The notes beneath the pieces are model-generated. The model had not been told where the DNA came from, did no database searches, and was given only the letters and a program-made list of their open reading frames with translations. From Bradyrhizobium sp. BTAi1 (GTDB lineage Bacteria; Pseudomonadota; Alphaproteobacteria; Rhizobiales; Xanthobacteraceae), in contig NC_009485.1 in NCBI RefSeq assembly GCF_000015165.1, forward strand, positions 2,644,001 through 2,708,000: a stretch of DNA of 64,000 bases, written 5' to 3'. A program made the position numbers and the translations under genes. Below, piece after piece: positions 17,809-27,552 of the stretch (its first letter is position 1; the number at the start of each line of letters is the position of its first letter).

Positions 17809-19053
17809 ATGTCGCTCAATCCTGTCTCGAGTCCTTCGCCGACGGCGCGCATCGTGCCGGCGTCCCGCCCAGTGCCACGGATTGCCTCCGACGCCGAGGC
17901 GTTGGAGACCGCCCGCGCGCTCGCCAAGGAATTTGCAGCGGAGGCGGTGGCCCGCGATCTGGATCGCCGCCTGCCGTGGGACGAGATCGAGCGCTTCACC
18001 GCAAGCGGGCTGTGGGCCATCACCGTTCCCTCAGCGTATGGCGGAACGGATGTGAAGTCCGCGACGGCGGCGCGGGTCATTGCGTTGATCTCGGCGGCCG
18101 ACGGTTCGCTTGGGCAAATCCCGCAGAACCACTTCTATTCGCTCGAGGTGCTGCGCAACGGCGGCACCGACGCGCAGAAGCGCTTCTTCTACGGACAGGT
18201 TCTGGCCGGCGCCCGGCTCGGCAATGCGCTGGCCGAGATCGGGACGCGCGATTACAAGCGGCACACGCGGCTCGTTCGTGATCCTGCCGGCTGGTATGTC
18301 GAAGGACGCAAATTCTACTGCACGGGTGCGCTGTTCGCCCATTGGATTCCGACCATGGCGAACGCCGAGGAGGACGGCCGGGAGGTCGCCTATCTCGTGT
18401 TCATCCCCCGCGATGCCGCGGGCGTGACGGTTGTCGATGATTGGGACGGCTTTGGTCAGCGCGTGACCGGGTCGGGTTCGGTGCTGCTCGACCGGGTGAA
18501 GGTGGAGCCGGACTGGGTCGTGCCGTTCCAGGCCTCGCTTGATCGGCCGACCGCGATCGGTCCTTTCGCGCAGATTCTTCACGCCGGCATCGACCTCGGG
18601 ATCGGGCAGGGCGCCTTCGCGGCCATGCTGCCGTTCCTGCGATCGAGGGCGCGGGCCTGGATCGACGCCAAGGTCGAGCGCGCCGCAGAGGACCCGCTGA
18701 CGCTTCACGCGGTCGGCGACGTGCGTGTCCGTCTCGCGGCGGCTGATGCGCTCCTCGACCGTGCCGGGCGTTTTGTCGACACGGCGCAAGCCGTACCTGA
18801 TGAAGCGAGCGTGGCCGCGGCCTCGATCGCCGTCGCCGAAGCGCGCGCCGCGAGCCATCGGGCCGGGCTGCTTGCCGCCAACAAGCTGCTTGAGCTTGGC
18901 GGCACGTCGGCCACCAACCGCGCGGATGATCTCGACCGCTACTGGCGCAACGTCCGCACCCATACGCTGCATGATCCGGTGCGCTGGAAATATCATTGGA
19001 TCGGCCAATACCACCTCAACGGCCGGATTCCGCCCCGGCACGGAGCCCTCTGA
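17809..19053 (+). CDS. sfnB: SfnB-type sulfur-acquisition oxidoreductase, second tandem copy
   Basis: This 414-residue protein is clearly paralogous to the preceding one: RIASDAEALETARALAKEF, GQIPQNHFYSLEVL, DDWDGFGQRVTGSGSV and HDPVRWKYHWIGQYHLNG align position by position. It matches the SfnB family slightly better, ending in IPPRHGAL. The ATG at 17809 sits 6 bases behind a GAGGAG ribosome site 11 bases after the upstream stop. Its own stop overlaps the next ATG by one base (TGATG). Tandem retention of two copies suggests different substrates or a heteromeric enzyme. Confidence 0.86.
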   Translation: MSLNPVSSPSPTARIVPASRPVPRIASDAEALETARALAKEFAAEAVARDLDRRLPWDEIERFTASGLWAITVPSAYGGTDVKSATAARVIALISAADGSLGQIPQNHFYSLEVLRNGGTDAQKRFFYGQVLAGARLGNALAEIGTRDYKRHTRLVRDPAGWYVEGRKFYCTGALFAHWIPTMANAEEDGREVAYLVFIPRDAAGVTVVDDWDGFGQRVTGSGSVLLDRVKVEPDWVVPFQASLDRPTAIGPFAQILHAGIDLGIGQGAFAAMLPFLRSRARAWIDAKVERAAEDPLTLHAVGDVRVRLAAADALLDRAGRFVDTAQAVPDEASVAAASIAVAEARAASHRAGLLAANKLLELGGTSATNRADDLDRYWRNVRTHTLHDPVRWKYHWIGQYHLNGRIPPRHGAL

Positions 19054-20432
19054 TGGCCGCGAAGAAGCAGATCCTGCTCAACGCCTTCAACATGAACTGC
19101 GTCGGCCATATCAATCATGGCCTGTGGACGCACCCGCGCGACCGCTCGCCCGACTACAACACGCTGGCCTATTGGACCGACCAGGCGAAGCTGCTCGAAC
19201 GCGGTCTGTTCGACGGCATCTTCATCGCCGACATCATCGGCGTCTACGACATCTATGGCGCCGGGATCGACGTCACGGCGCGGGAGGCGGTGCAATTGCC
19301 GGTCAATGACCCGATCCTGCTGGTGTCCGCCATGGCGGCCGTGACGCAGCATCTCGGCTTCGGCATCACGGTGAACGTGCACAATGAGGCGCCCTATACG
19401 TTGGCGCGGCGCTTCTCGACCCTCGATCATCTGACGCGCGGCCGCATCGGCTGGAACATCGTCACCGGCTATCTCGACAGCGCGCATCGCGGCAAGGGCG
19501 ACGCGCGACTGCCGGAGCACGATCGCCGCTACGATTATGCCGAGGAATATCTCGAAGTGCTCTACAAGCTGTGGGAAGCGAGCTGGGACGACGCCGCCGT
19601 GCGTCGCGACCGTGCCGCGCGGGTGTTCACCGATCCCGCGGGGATCCGCCCCATCTCGCATCACGGCGAGTTCTTCGACGTCGACGGCTATCACCTGTCC
19701 GAGCCATCGATCCAGCGTACGCCCGTGCTCTACCAGGCCGGCACGTCGCCGCGGGGACGGGCCTTTGCCGGCCGGCACGCTGAATGCGTCTTCATCTCCG
19801 CGCGCGACAAGACGACGGCGCGCAATGCCGTGCGCGCGATCCGCGCGGAAGCCGTGCGTGCGGGCCGGCGGCCCGACGACATCAAGGTCTTCGTTGGCAT
19901 TGCCGTGGTGCCGGGCCGCACCAGGGCCGAGGCTGAGGAGAAGCGCGACGAATATCTGCGCCATGCCAGCCCCGAGGCGGGGCTCGCGCATTTCTCCGCC
20001 TCCACGGGCATCGATTTCTCGCGCTACGGCCTCGACGATCCGATCCCCTACGCACCGGGCAATGCGATCCAATCCGCGACCGCCGCGGCTGCGCAGCGGA
20101 AACTCACCAAGCGCGATCTCCTGAACGAGCTTGCGCTGGGCGGGCGCTACGCCGCGATCACCGGCGATGCCTCAGCGGTTGCCGACGAACTCCAGTCCTG
20201 GATCGAGGATGGCGAGGTGGATGGCTTCAACCTCAGCCGCATCGTCGTGCCCGAGAGCTACGAGGACTTCATCGACATCGTCGTGCCCGAGCTGCAGGAC
20301 CGCGGCCTCTACAAGACCGCCTATGCCGAAGGATCGCTCCGCCGCAAGCTGTTCGGTGAAGGTGACCGTCTGCCCGAGCGGCATGCCGGAGGCAGCCACC
20401 GGCGGGCCGCCCCTCGGGCGCAAGCGGTGTAA
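19053..20432 (+). CDS. NtaA/DmoA-family FMN-dependent monooxygenase
   Basis: This 459-residue luciferase-like monooxygenase belongs to the NtaA/SnaA/DszA/DmoA branch, which uses FMNH2 and oxygen to cleave C-N or C-S bonds (nitrilotriacetate, dibenzothiophene sulfone, dimethyl sulfide). Family sequence is seen in [15 protein letters not shown] at the start, [18 protein letters not shown] near residues 127-144 and the substrate-pocket segment [17 protein letters not shown]. Translation is coupled to the SfnB gene (TGATG). In DszA-DszC systems an SfnB/DszC-type enzyme makes the sulfone and this type of enzyme opens the C-S bond; a similar division of labour is inferred here. Confidence 0.87.
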   Translation: MAAKKQILLNAFNMNCVGHINHGLWTHPRDRSPDYNTLAYWTDQAKLLERGLFDGIFIADIIGVYDIYGAGIDVTAREAVQLPVNDPILLVSAMAAVTQHLGFGITVNVHNEAPYTLARRFSTLDHLTRGRIGWNIVTGYLDSAHRGKGDARLPEHDRRYDYAEEYLEVLYKLWEASWDDAAVRRDRAARVFTDPAGIRPISHHGEFFDVDGYHLSEPSIQRTPVLYQAGTSPRGRAFAGRHAECVFISARDKTTARNAVRAIRAEAVRAGRRPDDIKVFVGIAVVPGRTRAEAEEKRDEYLRHASPEAGLAHFSASTGIDFSRYGLDDPIPYAPGNAIQSATAAAAQRKLTKRDLLNELALGGRYAAITGDASAVADELQSWIEDGEVDGFNLSRIVVPESYEDFIDIVVPELQDRGLYKTAYAEGSLRRKLFGEGDRLPERHAGGSHRRAAPRAQAV

Positions 20433-20446
20433 AAGGGATATCGCGC

Positions 20447-21589
20447 ATGTCATATGAGGTCTTCTGGTTCCTGCCGACGTCGGGCGATACCCGCTATCTC
20501 GGCAAATCCGATTTCAGCCGCGCGCCCAGCAATGCCTATCTGCGCCAGGTCGCCGAGACGGTGGACCGCCTGGGCTATGACGGCATCCTGATCCCGACCG
20601 GGGCCAGCTGCGCCGATCCCTGGGTCACCGCTGCGACTCTCGTCGGCGTGACGCGCCGGATCAAGCTGCTGGTGGCGTTACGCACCTCGATATCCGGTCC
20701 GACCGCCGGCGCGCGGCAGGCCGCCGCGCTCGATGAGGCGCTCGGAGGCCGGCTGCTGCTCAATGTCGTGCCGGGCGGCGACGCGACCGAGCTCGCGGCG
20801 GAAGGCGTGTTTCTCTCGCACGACGAGCGCTACGATGTAGCCGACGAATATCTCACCGTGTGGAAGCGGCTGCTGGCTGGCGAGAAGGTGGATTTCGAAG
20901 GCCGGCACTTCCGCCTCGAGGGCGCCAGGAATTTTCACGACGCGCTGCAGAAGCCCTGGCCGCCGCTGTATTTCGGCGGCTCCTCGCCGGCCGCGCACGA
21001 GCTCGCTGCGAAGCATGTCGACGCCTATCTGACCTGGGGCGAGCCGGTCGAAGCCGTCGCGGCCAAGATCGCCGATGTCCGCAAGCGCGCCGAGCGGCAC
21101 GGTCGCACCGTGCGCTTCGGTGTCCGCCTCCACGTCATCGTGCGGGAGACGGAAGACGAGGCGTGGTCGGATGCCGATCGGCTGATCAGCCGTCTCACCG
21201 ACGACGACATCGCGCGCGCCCAGGCGCAATATGCGCAGATGGATTCGGTTGGCCAGGCGCGCATGGCGGCGCTGCATCAGGGCCGGCGTGACCGGCTCGT
21301 GATCGGGCCCAATCTCTGGGCCGGTGTCGGTCTGGTGCGCGGCGGCGCGGGCACCGCGCTGGTCGGGTCACCCGAGCAGGTGGTGAATCGCCTCGACGAA
21401 TATGCAGCCCTCGGCGTCGATACGTTCGTGCTGTCAGGCTATCCGCATCTCGAAGAGGCGATCCGCTTCGCGGAGCTTGCCTTCCCGCGGATCGCGGGCA
21501 AGACGCCGGTGACGCTGCTCAACACCACGCAGACCGGCGGGGCCTTCGACATCCGCACCACGACCAGCGCTGACGTCGCCGCGAGCTGA
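20447..21589 (+). CDS. ssuD: SsuD-like FMN-dependent alkanesulfonate monooxygenase
   Basis: This 380-residue protein has the length and motifs of SsuD, the FMNH2-dependent enzyme that releases sulfite from alkanesulfonates. It begins with [15 protein letters not shown], contains [19 protein letters not shown] and [19 protein letters not shown], and ends with [18 protein letters not shown] and [12 protein letters not shown], all typical of the family. The ATG at 20447 follows the previous stop by 14 bases. SsuE (flavin reductase) is not in the cluster and must be supplied elsewhere. Role: last desulfonation step of an organosulfur pathway, inferred from family and context. Confidence 0.88.
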   Translation: MSYEVFWFLPTSGDTRYLGKSDFSRAPSNAYLRQVAETVDRLGYDGILIPTGASCADPWVTAATLVGVTRRIKLLVALRTSISGPTAGARQAAALDEALGGRLLLNVVPGGDATELAAEGVFLSHDERYDVADEYLTVWKRLLAGEKVDFEGRHFRLEGARNFHDALQKPWPPLYFGGSSPAAHELAAKHVDAYLTWGEPVEAVAAKIADVRKRAERHGRTVRFGVRLHVIVRETEDEAWSDADRLISRLTDDDIARAQAQYAQMDSVGQARMAALHQGRRDRLVIGPNLWAGVGLVRGGAGTALVGSPEQVVNRLDEYAALGVDTFVLSGYPHLEEAIRFAELAFPRIAGKTPVTLLNTTQTGGAFDIRTTTSADVAAS

Positions 21590-21613
21590 CGCTGAACGCC
21601 AAAGGACCAGCTG

Positions 21614-22459
21614 ATGAGCATCATCGATCTGCGTTGCCGCCCGGCCTATCTGCACGACTTCTTCGGCGCTACGCCGGGCAGTCCCGAATACGAGACCGCG
21701 CGCTGGTTGAACCGGCGGGTCGGAACCAAGGGAGATGACGCGCATTTCGCGCGCTCGCTGACCCCCGACGGCTTCCTTGCCGAGATACGCGATGCAGGCC
21801 TGGCGCGGGCCGTGGTCGTCGGCCGTCACACGCCGTCCCAGCATCTGCCGAACGACCGCATCCATGAGATCGTCTCCGGCCACGCGGAGCTGATCGGGAT
21901 CGGCGCGGTCGATCCGGTGCTGCTCGGCGAGCGTGCCGCCATTGAGGAGATCGAGCGTGCCACTGACAAGCTCGGACTGAAGGGGATCGACATCGAGCCC
22001 GGCTTCGGCGCGCCGCCGCGCCATCCCGATGATCGCATCTACTGGCCAATCTATGAGCGGCTGCAGGAGCTCGACGTTCCGCTGTTCCTGATGTCCGGCC
22101 CGACGACGCCCGATCCGCGCTTCAACGACCCTTCCGGCGTGGCCGTGGTCGCGGCCGCCTTTCCGCGTCTCAAGATCGGCGTGTTCCACGGCTACTGGCC
22201 GCGCGTGCAGGAGATCATCGGCGTCGCCTTCCGGCATGCCAATGTTCATCTCATTCCCGACATGTACCTGTTTCAGCCGGGACAGGAGGCCTATGTGAAG
22301 GCCGCCAACAGCTTCCTCGCCGATCAGTTCCTGTTCGGCTCGTCCTATCCGTTCCGGCCGATCCGGCAGTCGATTGATGACTACGCCGCTGCAGGATTCA
22401 GCGATGATGTTCTGGAACGGGTGTTCTCCAAGAACGCAGAGCGTCTCTTGAAGCTCTAA
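21614..22459 (+). CDS. Amidohydrolase-related (COG2159 type) protein with degraded metal site
   Basis: This 281-residue TIM-barrel protein belongs to the amidohydrolase-2/ACMSD-like group. The fold markers are clear: GLKGIDIEPGFG, IYERLQELDVPLFLMSG, GVFHGYWP and FLFGSSYPFRP. However, the N-terminal HxH metal motif is replaced by R7-C-R9 (IDLRCRP), and the usual GSDYP aspartate is serine (GSSYP). Only the histidine of VFHGYWP remains of the standard ligands. The enzyme is therefore either metal-free, uses another ligand set, or is non-catalytic. It is last in the sfnB-ntaA-ssuD run and precedes a hairpin. Confidence 0.78.
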   Translation: MSIIDLRCRPAYLHDFFGATPGSPEYETARWLNRRVGTKGDDAHFARSLTPDGFLAEIRDAGLARAVVVGRHTPSQHLPNDRIHEIVSGHAELIGIGAVDPVLLGERAAIEEIERATDKLGLKGIDIEPGFGAPPRHPDDRIYWPIYERLQELDVPLFLMSGPTTPDPRFNDPSGVAVVAAAFPRLKIGVFHGYWPRVQEIIGVAFRHANVHLIPDMYLFQPGQEAYVKAANSFLADQFLFGSSYPFRPIRQSIDDYAAAGFSDDVLERVFSKNAERLLKL

Positions 22460-22523
22460 TACCGGCAGCGCGTGACGGCAGCTTGTTGGCAAGTGAGGCG
22501 CGTCAGCTCACTGCACGCGTCAT

Positions 22524-22541
22524 GCGTCTTGCTCAAGACGC
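22524..22541 (+). terminator. Short hairpin after organosulfur oxygenase genes
   Basis: GCGTCTTG and CAAGACGC form a perfect 8-bp inverted repeat with a 2-base spacer, 65 bases after the amidohydrolase stop, followed by TTGTAT. It could end the operon, though the tail lacks a real T-run. Confidence 0.35.
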
Positions 22542-22739
22542 TTGTATCAGCGCGTTCAGACGAGGCGCATTTCGCGAGAGTCGGTCGGCACGCCCGCTAT
22601 AGTCGTACGTTACGCGAGACATTCTCGATATCAGTGCTTCGACGGTGCGGACGTTTCATGGCGCAGCCTGAATTTGAAAGCCATTCCGTCGCGCACGTCG
22701 CTAGGATCACGCGTGTAGTTCCTGCAAGAGCGACCTTCC

Positions 22740-24222
22740 GTGCAATCGAATTCGTTGGCAACGCAATCCCGTCCCGGCAACGGGCTGGAGATCCACGGCG
22801 TGTCGAAACGCTTTGGTCCGACCGTTGCTCTCGACAATGTCGAGCTCCGCGTGGCACCCGGCGAGATTGTCGGCCTGATGGGCGCGAACGGGGCCGGAAA
22901 ATCGACGCTGGTGAACATCCTCGCTGGCGTGATCTCTGCCGACTCCGGCGAAGTCTTTCTGGATGGACAGCCCCTTCGGGCGTCGACTCCGCGGGAGGCG
23001 ATCGCCGGCGGTGTCGTCGCGATTCATCAAGCTACCGACCGGGCCGGCGTTCCCGGCCTGACCGTGGCCGATGCGCTGCTGCTCGACCGGTTTGCCGACG
23101 GCCGTAGCGGCCTGTTCGTCTCGCGGCGCTCGGTCTCGCACGAGGCGGTACTGATCGCGCGCAAGGCCGGCTTCGATCTGCCGCTCGATGCGGATTTCGG
23201 CGACATCGGTCCTGCCGAGCGGCAATTGGTGGCGATCGCGCGCGCACTCTCGTCCGATCCGAAGCTGCTCATTCTCGATGAGCCCACGGCCAGCCTGTCT
23301 GCCTCCGAAGCCAACCGGCTGTTTGCCATTCTCCGCCGGCCGCGGGCTCGCCATTATCTACATCTCGCATCGTACGGCGGATCTGGCGCGGCTGGCGACC
23401 CGTGTGGTCGTGCTGCGCGGTGGCCGCGTGGTTGCCAGCCAGGCGCGCCCGATCGACTTCGCCGCAGCGCTGGAGGCGATGATCGGCCGGCCCGTGGCAA
23501 GCGTGCGGCCGATCTCGCGCCCCGGCGGCGCCGTGCAGCTCCGGCTCCGCGGCTTGAAATTCTTTCCCGACAGCCGGCCGCTCGATCTCGACGTGCGCCA
23601 AGGAGAAGTCGTCGCGCTGATCGGTCCGCTCGGGTCGGGCAAGAGCCGCCTGCTGAACATCCTGTTCGGAGCTGAGACCGCGCATGCCGGCGAGATCGAA
23701 CTGGAAGGTCGGCCGTTCAACATCCGCTCGCCGCGCGAGGCGATCGCCACTGGCGTGTTCCTCGCTGGCGAAGATCGCAAGCTGACGTCGTTTGTCCCAT
23801 CGGACTGGCCGGGAGGCACGCTGGCCGCATCGATCGCCCAGCCGCATCTGCGTCGCTGGTACCCATTCGGCTTTCTGTTTGGCCGCAAGGAGAGTGACGA
23901 GGCGCGGCGCGCGGTGTCGCGGCTCGGCATCCGAACGCCGGGGCCGTTCGCGCGCCTGGACACGTTGTCGGGCGGCAATCAGCAAAAGGTGGTGCTCGCG
24001 CGCTGGCAGGCGGAGCCCGCGCGGCTGCTGCTGCTCGACGAGCCGTTTCAGGGCGTAGATGTCGGCGCAAGGGCCGACATCATCGCCGCGATCCGAGCGC
24101 AGGAGAGTGTCGCCACGCTGATCGCGACGTCCGATGCCGAGGAGGCTTTCGAGGTCGCCGACCGGGTGCTCCTGCTCGACAAGACCGGATTTCACGCCGC
24201 CGAAGAACCTGCAGGACTCTGA
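22740..24222 (+). pseudogene. Ribose-type ABC transporter dual ATPase (RbsA-like), frameshifted
   Basis: This region encodes a two-domain sugar-type ABC ATPase split over two frames. Frame one (GTG 22740) gives Walker A GANGAGKST, a divergent signature GPAERQLVAIARAL and Walker B LLILDEPTASLS, then runs to FAILRR. The remainder, beginning RGLAIIYISH, is in the +1 frame and continues through the second domain (GPLGSGKSR, LSGGNQQKVVLARW, LLLLDEPFQGVD) to the stop at 24220. The break lies within 23331-23352, a run of C and G. The joined text is about three residues short of RbsA here, compatible with an 8-base deletion or an extra base. Downstream permease and binding-protein genes are intact, so a sequencing error, recent mutation or recoding are all possible. 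Confidence 0.8.
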
Positions 24223-24225
24223 GCC

Positions 24226-25257
24226 ATGACCAGCACGACCGAACCGCTCGCTGCCACGCCGGCGCAGCCAACCAGGCGGCCTCTGTCCGAGCTCGTCCGT
24301 CGCTGGGCCGTCTTCGTCCTGCTCGGCGCTCTGTTCGTCCTGTTCTCGCTGCGTGAGCCGGCCTTCCTCACTCTGCCGAACGTCATGAGCGTGCTACAGG
24401 CCGTGTCGGTGGTGGCGATCATCGGCGTCGGGGTCACGATCTCGATTGCCGTGGGCGGCTTCGATCTCTCCGTCGGAGCGGTGGCCGCGTCGAGTGTCAT
24501 GGCGGCGAGCTACGCCATGGTCGTCTGGCACTTCACCGCGCCGCAGACGGTGCTCTTCGTTCTTGCCCTTGGCCTCGCCATCGGTCTCCTCAACGCGTTC
24601 CTGATCGTCCGTCTCAACGTGCCGGACCTGCTCGCCACGCTCGCGGTGAACTTCCTGCTGACCGGGCTGCAGCTCATTCCCACGGCCGGGCGCTCCATCG
24701 CAACCGGTCTCATCCTGCCGGACGGACGGTCGGCGAACGGTGTATTCGATGCAGCGTTTCTGAGCCTTGGCCGCACTCGCCTGTTCGATGTCGTGCCGTT
24801 GCCGGTCGTGATCATGCTCGTGGTGGCCATCGCCGCCGGATTCTTCACCGAGCGGACCCGGTTCGGCCGGCTGATCTTCGCCGTCGGAGGCAACGAGCTG
24901 GCGGCGCATCTCGCGGGCGCGCGGACCGGCCGGCTGAAGGTCCTCGCCTATGCGCTGTCGGCGGGCCTCGCAGCACTCGGCGGGATCATCGTTGCGGCCC
25001 GCGTCGGGCGCGGCGATGTCTCGTCCGGCGCCTCGCTGCTGCTCGATGCCGTCGCGGCGTCCTTGATCGGCTATGCGGTGCTGAACGCCCGGCGCCCCAA
25101 CGTATTCGGCACTGTGGTCGGCGCCATCTTTGTCGGCGTCCTGCTCAACGGGCTCACGATGCTGAACGTGCCGTACTACACGCAGGATTTCGTCAAGGGC
25201 TTCGTTCTCGTCGGTGCCCTTGCGCTCACCTACGGCTCCGTGCGCCGCAGAATTTGA
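24226..25257 (+). CDS. Ribose-type ABC transporter permease (RbsC-like)
   Basis: This is a 343-residue inner-membrane permease of the sugar (RbsC/XylH) family with roughly nine to ten hydrophobic spans. Typical features are VGVTISIAVGGFDLSVGAVAA near residues 65-85 and FAVGGNELAAHLAGARTGRLK in the cytoplasmic loop. The ATG at 24226 follows the ATPase stop by 3 bases. It pairs with the frameshifted ATPase and one or both binding proteins downstream. Proximity to sulfonate and sulfone oxygenases suggests that the transported molecule may be an organosulfur compound rather than a plain sugar, but this is inference. Confidence 0.87.
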   Translation: MTSTTEPLAATPAQPTRRPLSELVRRWAVFVLLGALFVLFSLREPAFLTLPNVMSVLQAVSVVAIIGVGVTISIAVGGFDLSVGAVAASSVMAASYAMVVWHFTAPQTVLFVLALGLAIGLLNAFLIVRLNVPDLLATLAVNFLLTGLQLIPTAGRSIATGLILPDGRSANGVFDAAFLSLGRTRLFDVVPLPVVIMLVVAIAAGFFTERTRFGRLIFAVGGNELAAHLAGARTGRLKVLAYALSAGLAALGGIIVAARVGRGDVSSGASLLLDAVAASLIGYAVLNARRPNVFGTVVGAIFVGVLLNGLTMLNVPYYTQDFVKGFVLVGALALTYGSVRRRI

Positions 25258-25293
25258 ATTCTACTTGCACTTAACAACCATAGGACATCGCCG

Positions 25294-26328
25294 ATGAAGC
25301 TTCATCACGTTCTGTCGATTGCATCGCTTTTCGCGGCAATCGTCACCGGTCCCGCCGCCGCCGAGGGACTCGCCGGCGCGCCGTCGCCGTTCGACAAGGG
25401 CGGCGTCAAGGTCGCGCTCGTCAGCTACATCTCCAGCGGCGATTTCTTCGAGGCCTACCAGTCGGGTGTCCAGGCCCAGGCCAAGAAGCTTGGAATCGAT
25501 CTTCGCGTGTTCCCGGGCAAGCAGGATGCTGCCGAGCAGCGCACGCAGATCGAGCAGGCGATCAACCTGGGGGTCAAGGCGATCGTGATCGACCATGGTT
25601 TGCCAGAAGCCCTGAAGGATGTGGCGCAGAAGGCCGTCGAGGCTGGCGTCAAGGTCGTCGCCTTCGACGTCAATCTCGACAACCCGAAGATCCCGCAGGT
25701 CGAGCAGAGCGATCATCAGCTCGCCCGTCTCGCCCTCGAACAGGCCGTGAAAGAGAATGGTGAGAGCTTTGCCGCCGGCTACGTCTACGTGGCTGGCTTC
25801 GCGCCGCTCGATCGCCGCAACGAGGTCTGGGAGGAGTTCAAGAAGAAGTATCCCGGGATCAAGGAAGTGGCTCGCTTCGGCATCGTCAATGCGACCACCG
25901 CGGCGGGCGTGGCGGATCAGGCCAAGGCCGTGCTTCGTGCCCATCCGGAGATCACCGTGGTGTTTGCGCCCTATGACGAGTTCGCGCGCGGCGTGAAGCT
26001 CGCGGTCAACGAGCTGCAGCTGCAAAGCAAGGTCAAGATCTACTCAGCCGACGTCTCCACCGCCGACATTCGCGAGATCACCGAGCCGAACAGTCCCTGG
26101 GTGGCCACGGTGGCGACCAACCCGGCGGTCGTCGGTGCGGTTTCGATCCGCGCGGCGGCGCTTGCCGTGGCCGGCACCGATCCGGGCCATGCCATCACGG
26201 TCTCGCCGGTGTTGCTGACCCAGAAGGCGCTCGCCGAGAGCGGCGTGAAAACGGTCGAAGAGCTGTCGGCCAAGATTCCGTCGTTCGGCGCGTCGTCCGC
26301 GGCCAAGGCGGCCTGGATTCCGGAATGA
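25294..26328 (+). CDS. Ribose-type periplasmic substrate-binding protein, copy 1
   Basis: This 344-residue protein has a Sec signal peptide (MKLHHVLSIASLFAAIVTG, cleavage likely after AAA or AEG) and a type I periplasmic binding protein core. Family features include VALVSYISSGDFFEAYQSGV, the AINLGVKAIVIDHG strand-helix, DVNLDNPKIPQVEQSD and VVFAPYDEFARGVKLAV. It lies 36 bases after the permease. The next gene is a close paralogue, so one importer has two receptors. Confidence 0.86.
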   Translation: MKLHHVLSIASLFAAIVTGPAAAEGLAGAPSPFDKGGVKVALVSYISSGDFFEAYQSGVQAQAKKLGIDLRVFPGKQDAAEQRTQIEQAINLGVKAIVIDHGLPEALKDVAQKAVEAGVKVVAFDVNLDNPKIPQVEQSDHQLARLALEQAVKENGESFAAGYVYVAGFAPLDRRNEVWEEFKKKYPGIKEVARFGIVNATTAAGVADQAKAVLRAHPEITVVFAPYDEFARGVKLAVNELQLQSKVKIYSADVSTADIREITEPNSPWVATVATNPAVVGAVSIRAAALAVAGTDPGHAITVSPVLLTQKALAESGVKTVEELSAKIPSFGASSAAKAAWIPE

Positions 26329-26355
26329 TTCTGTCAAGGGTGATGAGGACTGAAC

Positions 26356-27393
26356 ATGGTTAGGCTGAGATCCGTGATTTTCGCCGGCGCTGCGCTGCTG
26401 GCGCTGGCGTCCCCCGTCGTTGCGGATGGATTGGCGGACGCGCCTGCGCCATTCGCCAAGGGCGGCGTCAGGATCGCCGTCGTCAACTTCATCGGCGGCG
26501 GCGACTGGCTGCAAGCCTTCGAGGCCGGCACCAAGCGGCAGGCCGATGCGCTGAAGGTCGATCTGCGGATCTCCGAGGCGCGGCAGGATCCCGATGCGCA
26601 GCGACGGCTGATCGAGGACGCGATCAACCAGAAGGTCGATGGCCTGATCATCAACAACGGCAAGCCCGAGGCGCTCAAGGACGTCGCGCAGAAGGCGCTC
26701 GATGCCGGCATCAAGGTCGTCGCCTATGATGTCAACCTCGATAATCCCAAAATCCCGCAGGTCGAGCAGAGCGATGCGGACATGGCCCGCCTCGTCCTGG
26801 ACCAGGCGGTCAAGGAGCAGGGCAAGGGCCTCAAGGGCGGCGTCGTCTATGTCGCCGGCTTTGCGCCGCTCGACCGCCGCTACGCGGTGTGGAAGGAGTT
26901 CGGAAAGACCCATGGGCTCGAGGAACGCGCCGTCTGGGGTGTCGTGAACGATTCCGTGCCGGCCTCCGTCGCCGACCAGACCAAGGCCGTGCTGCGCGCC
27001 CATCCTGAGATCACCGCCATCTTCACGCCATGGGATGAATTCGCCCGTGGTGTGAAGCTCGCGATCGACGAGCTGGGCGTCGGCGAGAAGGTCAAGATCT
27101 ACGGCGTCGACATCTCGACCTCGGACATCCAGGCGATCATCGAGCCCAAGAGTCCGTGGGTGGCGACGGCGGCAACCAATGCATCCGTGGTCGGCGAGGT
27201 CTCGGTCCGCGCTGTTGCGCTGCTCATCGCCGGCCAGGATCCCGGACATTCCGTGCTGGTCCAGCCTCGCCTCGTGACGCGCGCCGAACTCGTCGAGAAC
27301 AACATCAAGACGATCGAGGATCTGGCCGCCAAGATTCCGGCCTTCCGCACCAGTGACGCGGCGACCGCGCCGTGGATTCCGCAGGTGAAGTGA
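26356..27393 (+). CDS. Ribose-type periplasmic substrate-binding protein, copy 2
   Basis: This 345-residue paralogue of the preceding binding protein shares DVNLDNPKIPQVEQSD exactly, as well as VYVAGFAPLDRR and DEFARGVKLA. The signal peptide is MVRLRSVIFAGAALLALAS followed by PVVA. Divergence concentrates around the presumed ligand segments (for example VNFIGGGDWLQAFEAGT against VSYISSGDFFEAYQSGV), which suggests an older duplication with altered specificity. It is followed within 9 bases by a strong hairpin that probably ends the transcript. Confidence 0.86.
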   Translation: MVRLRSVIFAGAALLALASPVVADGLADAPAPFAKGGVRIAVVNFIGGGDWLQAFEAGTKRQADALKVDLRISEARQDPDAQRRLIEDAINQKVDGLIINNGKPEALKDVAQKALDAGIKVVAYDVNLDNPKIPQVEQSDADMARLVLDQAVKEQGKGLKGGVVYVAGFAPLDRRYAVWKEFGKTHGLEERAVWGVVNDSVPASVADQTKAVLRAHPEITAIFTPWDEFARGVKLAIDELGVGEKVKIYGVDISTSDIQAIIEPKSPWVATAATNASVVGEVSVRAVALLIAGQDPGHSVLVQPRLVTRAELVENNIKTIEDLAAKIPAFRTSDAATAPWIPQVK

Positions 27394-27401
27394 GGATGAG
27401 C

Positions 27402-27427
27402 ACCGCGGATGCCTGAGCATCCGCGGT
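27402..27427 (+). terminator. Strong hairpin after tandem binding proteins
   Basis: ACCGCGGATGC and GCATCCGCGGT form a perfect 11-bp stem with a CTGA loop, beginning 9 bases after the stop codon. A T-run is missing, so it may act as a terminator or as a 3' RNA-stabilising structure. Confidence 0.6.
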
Positions 27428-27552
27428 TGCCTTATCGCGTTGAGGCCGCCGGATCGGGACAAATTGAACGACGTCGATGCAAGCACGTGAAGACGTCAGG
27501 AGACGATCGGATGTCTCCGGCGGGCAGAGCCTACACGTCGAAAGAGGTTGGC

